From Candidatus Krumholzibacteriia bacterium (GTDB taxonomy: Bacteria > Krumholzibacteriota > Krumholzibacteriia > G020349025), in NCBI GenBank assembly GCA_035649275.1, contig DASRJW010000097.1, positions 1-64,000 on the forward strand: a DNA stretch of 64,000 bases, given 5' to 3'. Position 1 is the stretch's first letter. The number at the start of each line of letters is the position of its first letter. Below the pieces are notes generated by a model. That model was not told the DNA's origin, searched no databases, and saw only the letters and a program-made list of their open reading frames with translations. Both the position numbers and the translations under genes were made by a program. Positions 8,401-16,380 of the stretch are shown piece after piece.

Positions 8401-8458
8401 GTGCAAGGGCCGCGTCGCGACGCGGAGCGGGGAAGCTGGAAAAGCGGCAGGCGAACAC
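5438..8458 (-). CDS. Secreted subtilisin-like serine protease (S8) with FlgD-like C-terminus
   Basis: About 1006 residues. The catalytic triad is clear: Asp224 (ALVDGG), His287 (GHGTHVAGI) and Ser439 (SGTSMAAPHA), with the oxyanion Asn in AAAGNN. An N-terminal propeptide-like part ends near VEYAEPQFVYPL. After the protease come Ig-like regions and, at the end, the FlgD-like domain (NSPNPFNPATRIAFDL, then GVYAVNGRRVRTL and SGVYFYRLT), seen in secreted proteins of FCB-type bacteria and probably used for export or attachment. GTG 8458 is chosen because AAGGAG lies 12 bases before it and it gives an Arg-Arg n-region before the hydrophobic signal; ATG 8398 would lack the charge. It is a paralogue of the gene upstream at 8614-11823. 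Confidence 0.9.
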   Translation of the reverse strand: MFACRFSSFPAPRRDAALALMVLGPAVFATWVFAAAFLTAAGPAAAALSAGGRAPGLDSPALRPDGQERLPGVVIVKFAGPLGPGAEKAASLSAPFRTGSAVLDALCRHYQVERFEPVAPPRTTSRKTLPLSPVAPHEAGPVDLSRLYVLHFGGGADPLQVARDFAARPEVEYAEPQFVYPLAAIANDPLYPTEQSAYFTRMAFPAAHDNTRGSDGDVVVALVDGGSEWQHPDLAPNVWTNPGESLNGVDDDGNGFVDDLHGWNFSNGTSDPTGLPQTPSSAGHGTHVAGIACAVSNNAIGVAGATWNARFMPVCVAHPTVDNAIAFGYQGILYAVNSGADVVSCSWGGQGNPSYFEREVIEYARQHGVVVVAAAGNNASSADFYPAGYAHVLAVANVNNTDQKSASSNYGPWVDVAAQGTSIHSTYRNGSYLDLSGTSMAAPHAAAACALVKTKWPTALAEQVRERVRVTCDNIDALNPGYGGQLGYGRINAAQALSKVTPALRILEVAYDTPDGDAIIEPTETVAVHVTVINWLDPATNLQFTLGENSSYATVPVNSDAVASLGTLEQTVLDFSVRFTAAAPVNHLATCTLNITSGSPAYTDADRFDLRVLPIIATHDANQVVTTVTSVGKLGFGEKSGGNGKDGVGFLYAGSPNLLFEGALLVGTGQATISDAARGATASATEDDFVTATNGTPSLTTAHPLFDQFVVATCTDAGATTPLGLRLRQESWEISYPPYDDFVVLRYAIQNQSAQTLQNLRVGWFLDWDLDGATYETNHTGYDATRGLGYVWDDGTGPDVYVGVVTLTPPGTTAYRGIWNDEADPNNPSWGIYDGFSDAEKWEALTAGIVQAEAGPADISQLLATGPFTIAPGDSIVVGFAFVGGSSLADLQQNTDVALSAWATPTDTGPTLAPRRLWLEQNSPNPFNPATRIAFDLPNAGDVELGVYAVNGRRVRTLLHEHREAGRYEVSWDGRDSGGRRAASGVYFYRLTAAGRSITRKMQLLQ

Positions 8459-8548
8459 GGCGAGGCTCAGCTCCTTCTGGTTTCGGGCCTCGTTCCTTCG
8501 AGGCCCATGGGCACGCCGGCGTCCTGAGGCAAGGCCGACGGGATCCCG

Positions 8549-8578
8549 CCGGCGCTTCGGACACTGCCGAAGCGCCGG
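8549..8578 (-). terminator. Strong hairpin between the tandem protease genes
   Basis: CCGGCGCTTCGG (8549-8560) and CCGAAGCGCCGG (8567-8578) form a perfect 12-bp stem with a six-base loop, between two genes on the minus strand. No T-run follows on either strand, so it may be an RNA-processing or stability element, or a weak terminator, rather than a classical one. Confidence 0.5.
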
Positions 8579-8613
8579 ATACACACTGCGATCGCGCCGC
8601 CCGAGGCCGCGCG

Positions 8614-11600
8614 CTACTTGAGCAACGTCACCCGGCGCGTGAACACCTGGTCCACGAGCTGCAAGCGAACGTGATAGCTGCCGCTCGGCACGGCGCGGCC
8701 GTCGTCGTCGGTTCCGTTCCATGTGGTGCCGTAGATGCCGGGCGCCACATAGGCGTTCTGTACCAAGGTGCGCACATGCCGGCCGCGGGCGTCGAACACC
8801 TCGAGCCGCACCGGGCCGGCTGCGGTGAGGCCGTAGCGCAGCGTCGTATTCGGATTGAACGGGTTGGGCGTGCCCGGCGATAGGTAGCTCCGCGGCGGCG
8901 CCGCTCCTTCGATCACGAGCTCGACAGCGCCATGGAGAACGGCGTCGCCGGTCGGCGAAATCTCCGCCACGCGGTAGAGATAGCTACCGGGACCCGGAGC
9001 CGGGTCGCGGAAGACGTAGTTCCTCTCGTTGTTGCGCTCGACGTCCGGACCGAGGGCCGAGAGCCCGCCGCCGTTCTTGCTGCGATAGACCCGGAAGGTT
9101 GCGATGTCGCGCTCGTCCGTGGTCCGCCAGCGCACCACGACGTCACCGCCATCGGCGGCGGCACTCAAGTCGTACAGCGTCACCGGCGTGATCGGGCCCA
9201 GGGTCGCCCACTTCGCGATGGCGGCGTCGGTGTTGGCCTGCAGGTCCGCCAGACTCGAGCCGCCGACGTAGACGAAGGCGACGGTGATGGAGTCGTCGAA
9301 GGTGAACGGACCGGTGCCGAAGCCCAAAGAGACGTCCTCGGGCCCGGCTTCCGTGTGCACGACGCCCTCGGTCATGGTCTGCCACTTCTCGGACTTGGTG
9401 TAGCCGTCGTAGACGCCGAAGGAGGGGTTGTTCGGGTTGGCCTGGTCGTTCCAGATGCCGCGGAAGGAAGTGGTCCCGGGCGGCGTCAACACTGCCATGC
9501 CGACGTAGACGTTGCTCGCCGCACCGTTCTCGTCCCAGGTGTAGCCGAGGCCGCGGCCGGCGTCGAAAGCGGTGCGGTCCCCGAGTGCGCCCGCCGGATC
9601 GCCGGGGTCGCCGATGTCCCAGTCGTGATACCAGCCGACGTACAGACCAGGCATGGTGCCACCGCTGTCGTTGCGGATGCGGTAGCGGAGGATGATGTAG
9701 TCGTTGTCCGGAGGACTGGCGAAAACGTAAGCGTCCTGCCGCATGCTTAGCTGGAGGCGCAACGACTGGGGCGCAGCGCCATCGGTGAAGAAAGCCCGGG
9801 ATTGCTCGTCGGCGAGCTCGGGCGGCAGATAGTGCGGCGTTCCCCCGACCGGCGTACCGAAGTTCGACTGGTAGGTGATGTTGTTGTTGACGTTGAGGCC
9901 GCGCGCCGCGTCCACCAGCTTGGTCGACGAGATGCCCATCATCATCGCTGCTTCGAAGAGGATGTTGGGCCCGGTGCCGAAGGCGAAGCCGACGCCATCG
10001 GTGCCGTCCCGGCGGTTGAGGGCGTAGCCCAGCCGCCCCATGCTGGTGACGGTGGTGCGGATCGAGTTGCCGCCGTGATCGATGAAGAGGGGCTGGATGC
10101 TGAGCTTGAAGCGGTCCTTGTCCACGTAGGCCGGGGTGCCCACGCTGATGCCGAGCTCGAAGTCCACGGTCACGTTGTTGGCGGCGGTGCTGGCGATCTG
10201 CAGGTTGAAGGGCGGAATCTGCAGCGATTGCAGCGAATCGAGAGCAGCCACGATCTGGTGCGAGTTCGTGATGGTGACCGGCTGCGAGGGCGCGGGGATG
10301 GACAGGTCGAGGTCGACGGTTTGCGCCCGCGCCAGCAGATTCGTCAGCGTGAGGTTCACCTCGACGGTCTCGTTGCGCTCGACGACGCCGTCGCCATCCT
10401 GGTCGACGATGTCGATGTCGGAGATGCGGATCGCCGGAGTGTTCTTGGTCAGCGCTTGCAGGACGTTGAGGCGCCCGTAGCCCAGCTGACCGCGGAACTC
10501 GGGGTTGACACCATCGATGTTGTCGCAGGTCACCCGCACTCGCTGCATCACCTGGTCCGCCGTGTACGCGGGCCACTTCGTCTTCACCAGGGCGCAGGCG
10601 GCGGCGACGAAGGGCGTGGACATGGAGGTGCCCCACAAGGTGCCGAGGAAGTTGCTCGGGATGGTGCTGAGGATCGCCTCGCCATGGGCGGCGACGTCCA
10701 CGCTGTAGCCGAAGTTGGCGATCGTCACATGGGTGTCGGAGAGGGTCACGTTGGTCACCGAGAGCACGTGCGGGTAGGCCGAGGGGTAGTGGCTGTCGGC
10801 GTTGCCGGAGTTGTTGCCCGCCGCGGCGCAGATGGCGGCGCCCTGATCGTGGGCGAACTGGATGATCTCCTGCTCGAAGGTGGAAGCGCCACCCGAGCCA
10901 CCCCAGCTGGCGCTGATGACGTTGGCGCCGTTATCGGCGGCGTAGGCGATGCCTTCGTAGCCGTAGCCAATGACGCGGTCGGCGGCGGCGAGTGCCGTGT
11001 TGATGGGCATGATCTTGGCGTTCCACGAGCCGCCGGCGACTTGCAGGGAGTTGTTCGTCACCGCACCGGCGATGCCGGCGGTGTGGGTGCCGTGGGTGGC
11101 GCTCTCCGGCGTGCTCGGCAGGCCCATGGGGTTGTTGGTGTTGTTGGCGAAGTTCCAGCCCCGGATGTCGTCCACGAAGCCGTTGCCGTCGTCGTCGATG
11201 CTGTTCCCCGCCGTCTCGCCCGGGTTCGACCAGATGTTGGAGTTGAGATCGTTGTGGGTCCAATCGGTACCGCCGTCCACGATGGCGATGACCACCGGAC
11301 CCTGTTCGCCCACGGTGACGTCCCAGCCGGCGATGAACTGCATGTGCTGCAGGTAGGAGAGCTGCTGGCTGATGTTGGTGTCGTTCGGCTGCCCTGCCAG
11401 CGGGTAGGCGTAGTGCGGTTCGGCGTACTCCACCGCATCGAGACCGCTCAGCTCGCGGGCGACCTCTTCCGGGGCCTGGCCGTCGCCGTAGCGGACGATG
11501 AAGATGCGGGTGGGGTCGGCGCCACTGGGCTTGCGCGCGGCTCGCCGCAACGGCAGGACCGGCTCCACCTGGTAGCTCCCGTGCCGGGCGAGCAGCTGAT

Positions 11601-11823
11601 CCACGGGGGACGAACCGGTCTTGCCCGCGCCGCCCAGGCTCGTGCCTGCCTCGACGAGCTTCACCACCACCATGCCTGGCTGGGCCCAGCGTTCACCGGG
11701 CCGCGGCGCGCCACTTCTGGGAGCCTGGCTGCCCGGGGGACCTGCGGCGGTCCAGGCGGACCCCGCCACGAAGAGGCAGGAGAAAACGAAGAGACCCGGA
11801 ACGCGCGCACAAAGCTTGAGCAT
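8614..11823 (-). CDS. Secreted subtilisin-like serine protease (S8) with FlgD-like C-terminus
   Basis: 1069 residues. A signal peptide (MLKLCARVPGLFVFSCLFVAG) is followed by a propeptide-like region and the S8 domain with Asp183 (IVDGGTDW), His247 (HGTHTAGI) and Ser400 (GTSMSTPF). A long beta-rich region containing an Ig/fibronectin-like segment (DVVVRWRTTDERDIATFRVY) leads to the terminal FlgD-like domain (GTPNPFNPNTTLRYGL ... VFDARGRHVRTL). The start is ATG 11823, with AGGAG seven bases upstream. It shares architecture and many segments with the neighbouring protease, including WNAKIMPI/WNARFMPV and a duplicated VCDNIDxxNP-like stretch, so the pair arose by tandem duplication. It differs in carrying an additional domain before the C-terminus. 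Confidence 0.92.
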   Translation of the reverse strand: MLKLCARVPGLFVFSCLFVAGSAWTAAGPPGSQAPRSGAPRPGERWAQPGMVVVKLVEAGTSLGGAGKTGSSPVDQLLARHGSYQVEPVLPLRRAARKPSGADPTRIFIVRYGDGQAPEEVARELSGLDAVEYAEPHYAYPLAGQPNDTNISQQLSYLQHMQFIAGWDVTVGEQGPVVIAIVDGGTDWTHNDLNSNIWSNPGETAGNSIDDDGNGFVDDIRGWNFANNTNNPMGLPSTPESATHGTHTAGIAGAVTNNSLQVAGGSWNAKIMPINTALAAADRVIGYGYEGIAYAADNGANVISASWGGSGGASTFEQEIIQFAHDQGAAICAAAGNNSGNADSHYPSAYPHVLSVTNVTLSDTHVTIANFGYSVDVAAHGEAILSTIPSNFLGTLWGTSMSTPFVAAACALVKTKWPAYTADQVMQRVRVTCDNIDGVNPEFRGQLGYGRLNVLQALTKNTPAIRISDIDIVDQDGDGVVERNETVEVNLTLTNLLARAQTVDLDLSIPAPSQPVTITNSHQIVAALDSLQSLQIPPFNLQIASTAANNVTVDFELGISVGTPAYVDKDRFKLSIQPLFIDHGGNSIRTTVTSMGRLGYALNRRDGTDGVGFAFGTGPNILFEAAMMMGISSTKLVDAARGLNVNNNITYQSNFGTPVGGTPHYLPPELADEQSRAFFTDGAAPQSLRLQLSMRQDAYVFASPPDNDYIILRYRIRNDSGGTMPGLYVGWYHDWDIGDPGDPAGALGDRTAFDAGRGLGYTWDENGAASNVYVGMAVLTPPGTTSFRGIWNDQANPNNPSFGVYDGYTKSEKWQTMTEGVVHTEAGPEDVSLGFGTGPFTFDDSITVAFVYVGGSSLADLQANTDAAIAKWATLGPITPVTLYDLSAAADGGDVVVRWRTTDERDIATFRVYRSKNGGGLSALGPDVERNNERNYVFRDPAPGPGSYLYRVAEISPTGDAVLHGAVELVIEGAAPPRSYLSPGTPNPFNPNTTLRYGLTAAGPVRLEVFDARGRHVRTLVQNAYVAPGIYGTTWNGTDDDGRAVPSGSYHVRLQLVDQVFTRRVTLLK

Positions 11824-11944
11824 GGCTCGACTCCTGTCGGAGCGAAACGGTGGCCATGACGGCGAGCAATCCCGAGGGCTCGCCCGGAGAACCGATCGAG
11901 CAGCTATGATGTTTCCGGATGGGGGGCAGACCGCATAGAACATA

Positions 11945-11973
11945 AGGATAGCAACCCCCTCGGGGTTCGGCAA
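11945..11973 (-). promoter_or_regulatory. Promoter of the subtilase genes with dyad in the spacer
   Basis: On the minus strand, TTGCCG (-35, 11973-11968) and TATCCT (-10, 11950-11945) are separated by exactly 17 bases. The spacer itself is an inverted repeat, AACCCC-GAG-GGGGTT (11953-11967). Such placement would let a repressor or a DNA-twisting activator act on the promoter. It lies about 120 bases upstream of the start at 11823. Confidence 0.5.
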
Positions 11974-12105
11974 GGAAGCGGACCGACAAGCCGCACCAGG
12001 CGGCGCGGACCAGGGGCGCGGGTCGCGTCGCCGGGTCGGAGCACGGCCGATTCGACCCCCGCAGGGCGAAATCTCGCGGGCTCGGGCTCCAGGCGCAAGC
12101 CGGTC

Positions 12106-12120
12106 GCGACAGTTTGTCGC
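12106..12120. promoter_or_regulatory. Palindrome GCGACA-GTT-TGTCGC, possible operator
   Basis: A perfect 6-3-6 palindrome 94 bases before the persulfide-dioxygenase-like gene. A related GACA-N3-TGTC palindrome lies at 17213-17223. No clear promoter was recognised beside it, so the assignment rests on the symmetry alone. Confidence 0.35.
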
Positions 12121-12213
12121 ACTCTGGCGCCCGAGGCGCTAGAGTCTCAAGACAGGTGCCACGAGAAGCCCCTCCGGGGGTCCAAAGCGATCGCGCCGCC
12201 AAGGAAGGACGCC

Positions 12214-13617
12214 ATGATCCTGCAGCAGTACTATCTGGGATGCCTCTCCCACGCCTCGTACCTGCTCGCCGACCCCAAGTCCGGCAGCGCCGTGGTGGTG
12301 GATCCACAGCGCGACGTGGACCAGTACCTGGCGGACGCCGACAAGCTGGGGCTCCGGATCACGGACGTCGTCCTCACCCACTTCCACGCCGATTTCGTCG
12401 CCGGCCATCTGGAGCTGCGGGAGCGGGCCGGAGCGCGCATCCACCTGGGCGCCAGAGCCCAGGCGGAGTATGCCTTCGTCCCGGCGCAGGAAGGGGCGGT
12501 GCTCGAGCGCGGCGCCCTGCGGCTGCAGTTCCTCGAAACGCCCGGGCACACGCCGGAGAGCATCTGCGTCCTCGTCTTCGATCTGGAGCAGGATGCCGAG
12601 CGACCCCACGCCGTGCTCACCGGGGACACGCTCTTCATCGGCGACGTCGGCAGGCCCGATCTCATGGCCTCCATCGGCGTCACCGGCGAGGAGCTCGCCG
12701 GGCTGCTCTACGACTCGCTCCACGAGAAGCTGTTGCACCTCCCCGACGGGACCCTCGTCTACCCGGCGCACGGCGCCGGCTCCATGTGCGGCAAGAGTCT
12801 GAGCAAGGAGCGCGTCTCCACCATCGGCGAGCAGCGGCGCTACAACTATGCGCTGCAGCCCATGACGAAGGCCGATTTCATCCGCCTCGTCACCATGGAG
12901 CAGCCGGAAGCGCCGGCGTACTTCCCCTACGACGCGATGCTGAACCGGAGCGAGCGCCCCAGCCTGGAGACGACGCTGGAGAAGGTGCTGCAACCCCTGC
13001 CTCTGGAGGAGGTGCTGCGCTTGCACCTTGCGGGGGCCCAGGTCCTGGACGTGCGTGACCCGGGGGACTACGCCGGGGCGCATTTCCTCGGCAGCACGAA
13101 TGTCGGCCTCCAAGGGCAGTTCGCCAGCTGGTGCGGCACGCTGCTGCGCCGGGACCGGCCGATCGTCCTCATCGCCGAGACGGGGAAGGAAACGGAAGCG
13201 GCGCTGCGGCTCGGGCGCATCGGCTTCGACCACGTGGCGGGCTATCTGGAGGGCGGTATGCAAGCGCTGGAACAGCGCCCGGACCTCCTGCGGCACACCG
13301 AGCGCATCACGGCGCAAGCGCTGGCGGAGCGATTGAACGGCGACGATCCCCCCCACGTCCTCGACGTGCGCACCGACGCGGAGCGGGAGGCCAAGCGCAT
13401 CGTCGGCAGCGTCCACGTGCCGCTGCACCAGCTCGCCGGCAGGGTCGCCGAGGTGCCGCGCAGCGGCCACGTCGTCATCCACTGCGGCGGCGGTTACCGG
13501 TCGATGATCGCCGCCAGCCTGCTGGAGCAGCAGGGCTTCACCAACTGCAGCGATCTCGTGGGCGGGTATGCGGCCTGGGATCTGCTGGACGAACGCAGCA
13601 TGCGGGCCACGAGCTGA
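12214..13617 (+). CDS. MBL-fold persulfide-dioxygenase-like protein with two rhodanese domains
   Basis: 467 residues. The first 250 are a metallo-beta-lactamase fold of the ETHE1/persulfide-dioxygenase type: [32 protein letters not shown] and [11 protein letters not shown] carry the usual iron and glutathione-site residues. Two rhodanese domains follow. The second keeps the active cysteine ([11 protein letters not shown]), whereas the first has IAETGKETE in its place and is probably catalytically dead. This layout resembles CstB, which oxidises persulfides and handles thiosulfate. The likely role is sulfide/persulfide detoxification. ATG 12214 follows AAGGAAGGA. A TSUP permease of a family often linked to sulfite or sulfur export is encoded nearby at 16377. 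Confidence 0.85.
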   Translation: MILQQYYLGCLSHASYLLADPKSGSAVVVDPQRDVDQYLADADKLGLRITDVVLTHFHADFVAGHLELRERAGARIHLGARAQAEYAFVPAQEGAVLERGALRLQFLETPGHTPESICVLVFDLEQDAERPHAVLTGDTLFIGDVGRPDLMASIGVTGEELAGLLYDSLHEKLLHLPDGTLVYPAHGAGSMCGKSLSKERVSTIGEQRRYNYALQPMTKADFIRLVTMEQPEAPAYFPYDAMLNRSERPSLETTLEKVLQPLPLEEVLRLHLAGAQVLDVRDPGDYAGAHFLGSTNVGLQGQFASWCGTLLRRDRPIVLIAETGKETEAALRLGRIGFDHVAGYLEGGMQALEQRPDLLRHTERITAQALAERLNGDDPPHVLDVRTDAEREAKRIVGSVHVPLHQLAGRVAEVPRSGHVVIHCGGGYRSMIAASLLEQQGFTNCSDLVGGYAAWDLLDERSMRATS

Positions 13618-13621
13618 GAGC

Positions 13622-14476
13622 CTACTGGCGGATTTCCACGCTGCCGCCGACCGCCTCCAGCCGCTTCTTGATCTCTTCGGCCACGGCTTTCGGCACGTCT
13701 TCCTTGATCGCCTTGGGGGCGCCCTCGACGATGGCGAGGGCCTCGGCCTCTCCGAGCCCGGTGACCTCACGGATGACCGCGAGGACCTGCTCTTTCTGCG
13801 CACCGGCGGCCGCGAGGATGACGTCGAAGTCATTGCTCGGTGCCGCCAGGGATTCGGCGCCGGCGGAGACCGCTTCGACCATGCGCACGCCTGCCGCTTC
13901 CTGGCCGCGCACGATCTGGGCGAAGCTGGGCTTCTCGAACTCCAGCATCTTGCCCCTCTGCTTGATGTCCGGGAGCAAGATCGCCGTCGGGTGTGCGTCC
14001 CCTTCCCAGGCGAGGCTGCCGGCCGGAGTGAACCAGGCGCGGTTCATGGCATCGACGTAGTAGATGCGGAAGCGCTCGCGGATGTTCGCCGCCTCCACCG
14101 CGGGGTCCACGACGCGGGCATACTCCTCCCAGGTTGTCTCCAGGAAGTGGGTGAAGCCGGAGCCGCGCGGCAGCGGCACCATGAGCATGGGCGCGCCCTC
14201 CAGCGGCTGGGCGCCGTATTTCTCTTTGAAAGCGGTGAAGCGGGTGGCGGCGGCGGTGGAGTCTGCGGTGTACTCCTCCGCCTGATGCTTGACCGCGGCG
14301 ACAGCGGCGGCAGTGCTGGCCTCCACCGCCGCTTTGGCTCGCGCCTTCTGCTGCCGCCCGAGAAGCCAGAAACCGGTGCCAAAGAAGGCGACTGCGAGGA
14401 TGCTGATGATGATCAGGGCCCGGGTGATCCGCGTCCGGTAGCGTTCTTCGCGTTCGATCCAGTCGAGCTCGGGCAC
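13622..14476 (-). CDS. Membrane protein with ribosomal protein L7/L12 C-terminal domain
   Basis: 284 residues. An N-terminal charged stretch ([14 protein letters not shown]) precedes one transmembrane helix ([20 protein letters not shown]), then a helical Ala-rich linker and a soluble domain of unknown type. The last 70 or so residues ([64 protein letters not shown]) match the bL12 C-terminal domain, the part of the ribosomal stalk that binds translation factors. GTG 14476 is favoured by GGGAG seven bases upstream. The rest of bL12 (N-terminal dimerisation region) is missing, so this is not the ribosomal protein. The function is unknown; the domain could bind a GTPase or another protein at the membrane. 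Confidence 0.7.
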   Translation of the reverse strand: MPELDWIEREERYRTRITRALIIISILAVAFFGTGFWLLGRQQKARAKAAVEASTAAAVAAVKHQAEEYTADSTAAATRFTAFKEKYGAQPLEGAPMLMVPLPRGSGFTHFLETTWEEYARVVDPAVEAANIRERFRIYYVDAMNRAWFTPAGSLAWEGDAHPTAILLPDIKQRGKMLEFEKPSFAQIVRGQEAAGVRMVEAVSAGAESLAAPSNDFDVILAAAGAQKEQVLAVIREVTGLGEAEALAIVEGAPKAIKEDVPKAVAEEIKKRLEAVGGSVEIRQ

Positions 14477-14695
14477 GTACGACTCCCGGATACGAGGAGG
14501 GCCGGCGCTCCCGCCGAGGCCCAGCTGGAAAGCGGCGCCCGCAGGATACGGAGGCCTCCGGGCGCCGTCAAGGCGCGGACCGGAAGCGGTTGCCCGACGA
14601 TGCGGGACGTCGTTACAGTCCTGCACGTCGCAATAGCAACGCCGCCGGGGAGACGTGAAGCCGGCGCCGCGGCTGGCGGCGAGAGGAGGTCGTTG

Positions 14696-15205
14696 GTGGT
14701 CGCGAAAGGCCGGACATCACGGGCGAACCGGACGGCGACGCTGCAGGTCGGCGACGCCGCACCGGATTTCACCTTGCCGGGACACCGGGGCAAGGAAACG
14801 GTGCAGTTGCACAGCTGGTGCGGGCGGAAGAACGTGGTCTTGGCGTTCTATCCGCTCGACTGGACCGGTGTCTGAACGGTGCAGATGCCCTCGTACGAGG
14901 CGGATCACGCCGCGTTCGAGAGGCTCGATGCCCAGGTTCTGGGCATTTCCATCGATTCGATTCCCTGCCATCGGGCCTGGGCCCGTTCGCTGGGCGGGAT
15001 CGAGACCTACCCGCTCCTCGGCGACTTTCATCCCAAGGGGGAAGTGGCGCGACGGTACGGCGTGTACCGGGAAGACGAAGGCATCACGGAAAGGGCGATC
15101 CTGATCATCGACAAGCAAGGGATCGTCCGCTACATCGACGTGCACGACATCGGAGAGCAGCCGGACACCACCCAAATCTTGACGGAGCTCGAGAAGCTGC
15201 GCTGA
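14696..15205 (+). CDS. Selenocysteine-containing peroxiredoxin (in-frame UGA)
   Basis: 169 residues, reading TGA 14873-14875 as selenocysteine. The frame is open on both sides of the TGA. The sequence [20 protein letters not shown] places it exactly at the peroxidatic Cys of AhpC/Bcp-type peroxiredoxins (…DWTPVC…). Family segments on both sides are intact: [12 protein letters not shown] before, then [51 protein letters not shown] and [10 protein letters not shown] after. Sec is residue 60, with Cys91 as a possible resolving residue. GTG 14696 has AGGAGG six bases upstream. It would reduce H2O2 or organic peroxides. The next gene starts 11 bases later. A real stop truncating the enzyme is unlikely given the conservation downstream. 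Confidence 0.85.
14884..14906 (+). promoter_or_regulatory. Candidate bacterial SECIS hairpin
   Basis: Directly after the UGA, CCTC (14889-14892) pairs with GAGG (14897-14900) around a GTAC loop, and GAT/ATC (14884-14886 with 14904-14906) can extend the stem across small bulges. The loop begins with G and starts 17 bases after the UGA, within the range known for SelB-binding elements. It is a short stem, so it is a prediction only. Confidence 0.5.
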
Positions 15206-15216
15206 CCGGGGGCACC

Positions 15217-16380
15217 GTGGCGGATCCAGCCCTGGTCAGAGAAAGCCTGGCGCTGCGCCGGGGCATCGGGCGTTTCGCCAGTCACCGCGAGTGGCTGGCG
15301 GCTCCGGAGGGGCCGGCCCTGACGGCGCGGGTGCAGCGCTTCCTGGCACCAGTGCGGCGCTTCTCGAGTCCGGTAGCGCCTTCCGGGCCCGCGGCGGGGT
15401 TGCGGGTCGTGCACTGGAACGTCTTGCACGGCAACCGCTACGACGGGTTGCGCGCGGCTTTGCGAGACGAGCCCGCGCTCGCCGGCGCCGATCTCCTCTC
15501 CCTCAACGAAGTGGATCTGGGGTTGGCCCGCTCGGGCAACCGCGACGTGGCTTTCGACCTGGCCCGAGAGCTCGGGATGCATGCCGCCTGGGCGGCGCTC
15601 TTCCTGGAGCTGGAAGGTGGCTCCGACACGCCGCGAGAGATCGCGACGCAGGAGCAGGCGGAAGCGCTCTTCGGTCTGGCCCTCCTGTCCCGTTTTCCCC
15701 TCGGCGCGGCGGCGAGGGTGGAGCTCGAGTCCGGCAGCGCCTTTCTCTTCGACACGGAACGCAAGGTGGGAGGTCTCGTCGCCCTCGTGGTCGAGGTGCT
15801 GCGACCGGGCGCGCCCTTCCACGCAGTCGTCACCCATCTCGACGTGCATCGCGGGCCGGCGGTGCGGGCGCTGCAGATGCAAGCCATCCTGGCGCACTTG
15901 CCGCCAGGCCCGGCGCTTCTCTGCGGCGATCTCAACACCACGAGTTTCACCCGCGGCAACGCGCTGCGTGCCGCCGGCGTGCTCGGTGTCCTGGCGCTCT
16001 GGCCACCCGGGAGACTCCGCCAGCGGCTGCTGCAGCCTTATCTGCCGCGCGGGCGGCCGCGGGAGCCGCTGTTCACCGTGCTGTCGCAAGCAGGACTCGC
16101 GGTGGAAGGTTTCAACACCACGACGGAGTCCCTCGACCTGCACCTGCAGGACGTCCGCGAGTACCAGTCCCTGGCGCCGGGAGTGCGCCGGCTGGGGCAA
16201 GGGCTCCTGCGTCACGCCGAGCGGCGCGGCCGCCATCGGTTGGACTGGATCGCGGCGCGAGGCTTCGAACCGGCGCCAGAGCATCCACCCTTCGCTCTCC
16301 CGCATCTCATGCGCGGCGAAGCAGCGCTTTCGGATCACGCTCCCATCGGTTGCGGTCTGCGCGGCGGGGGGAGCGCATGA
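15217..16380 (+). CDS. Endonuclease/exonuclease/phosphatase (EEP) family protein
   Basis: 387 residues. The EEP (DNase I-like) core begins near residue 68 with LRVVHWNVLHGN, then LLSLNEVDLG (metal-binding Glu), VVTHLDVHRG, LLCGDLNTTSF (the GDLN catalytic motif) and, at the end, ALSDHAPIGCGL (the SDHxP motif). Substrates in this family range from DNA to phospholipids and inositol phosphates; no export signal is seen, so a cytoplasmic phosphodiesterase is likely. GTG 15217 follows GGGGG closely and lies 11 bases after the peroxiredoxin. The gene overlaps the next one by four bases (ATGA), so the three form an operon. Confidence 0.8.
   Translation: MADPALVRESLALRRGIGRFASHREWLAAPEGPALTARVQRFLAPVRRFSSPVAPSGPAAGLRVVHWNVLHGNRYDGLRAALRDEPALAGADLLSLNEVDLGLARSGNRDVAFDLARELGMHAAWAALFLELEGGSDTPREIATQEQAEALFGLALLSRFPLGAAARVELESGSAFLFDTERKVGGLVALVVEVLRPGAPFHAVVTHLDVHRGPAVRALQMQAILAHLPPGPALLCGDLNTTSFTRGNALRAAGVLGVLALWPPGRLRQRLLQPYLPRGRPREPLFTVLSQAGLAVEGFNTTTESLDLHLQDVREYQSLAPGVRRLGQGLLRHAERRGRHRLDWIAARGFEPAPEHPPFALPHLMRGEAALSDHAPIGCGLRGGGSA

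Noticed and set aside
5028-8564. Very long alternative reading frame rich in Arg, Gly and His over the first subtilase gene
   Set aside because: It is a frame-shifted shadow in GC-rich DNA; the S8 catalytic motifs are all in the other frame.
9802-11859. Long plus-strand open frame opposite the second subtilase gene
   Set aside because: Val/Gly/Asp/Arg-rich composition with no domain; it mirrors the third-position GC of the real gene on the minus strand.
14879-15205. A separate peroxiredoxin gene starting at 14879 after the TGA
   Set aside because: That start would remove the thioredoxin-fold N-terminus and the active site, while the upstream frame encodes exactly these; a single selenoprotein fits better.
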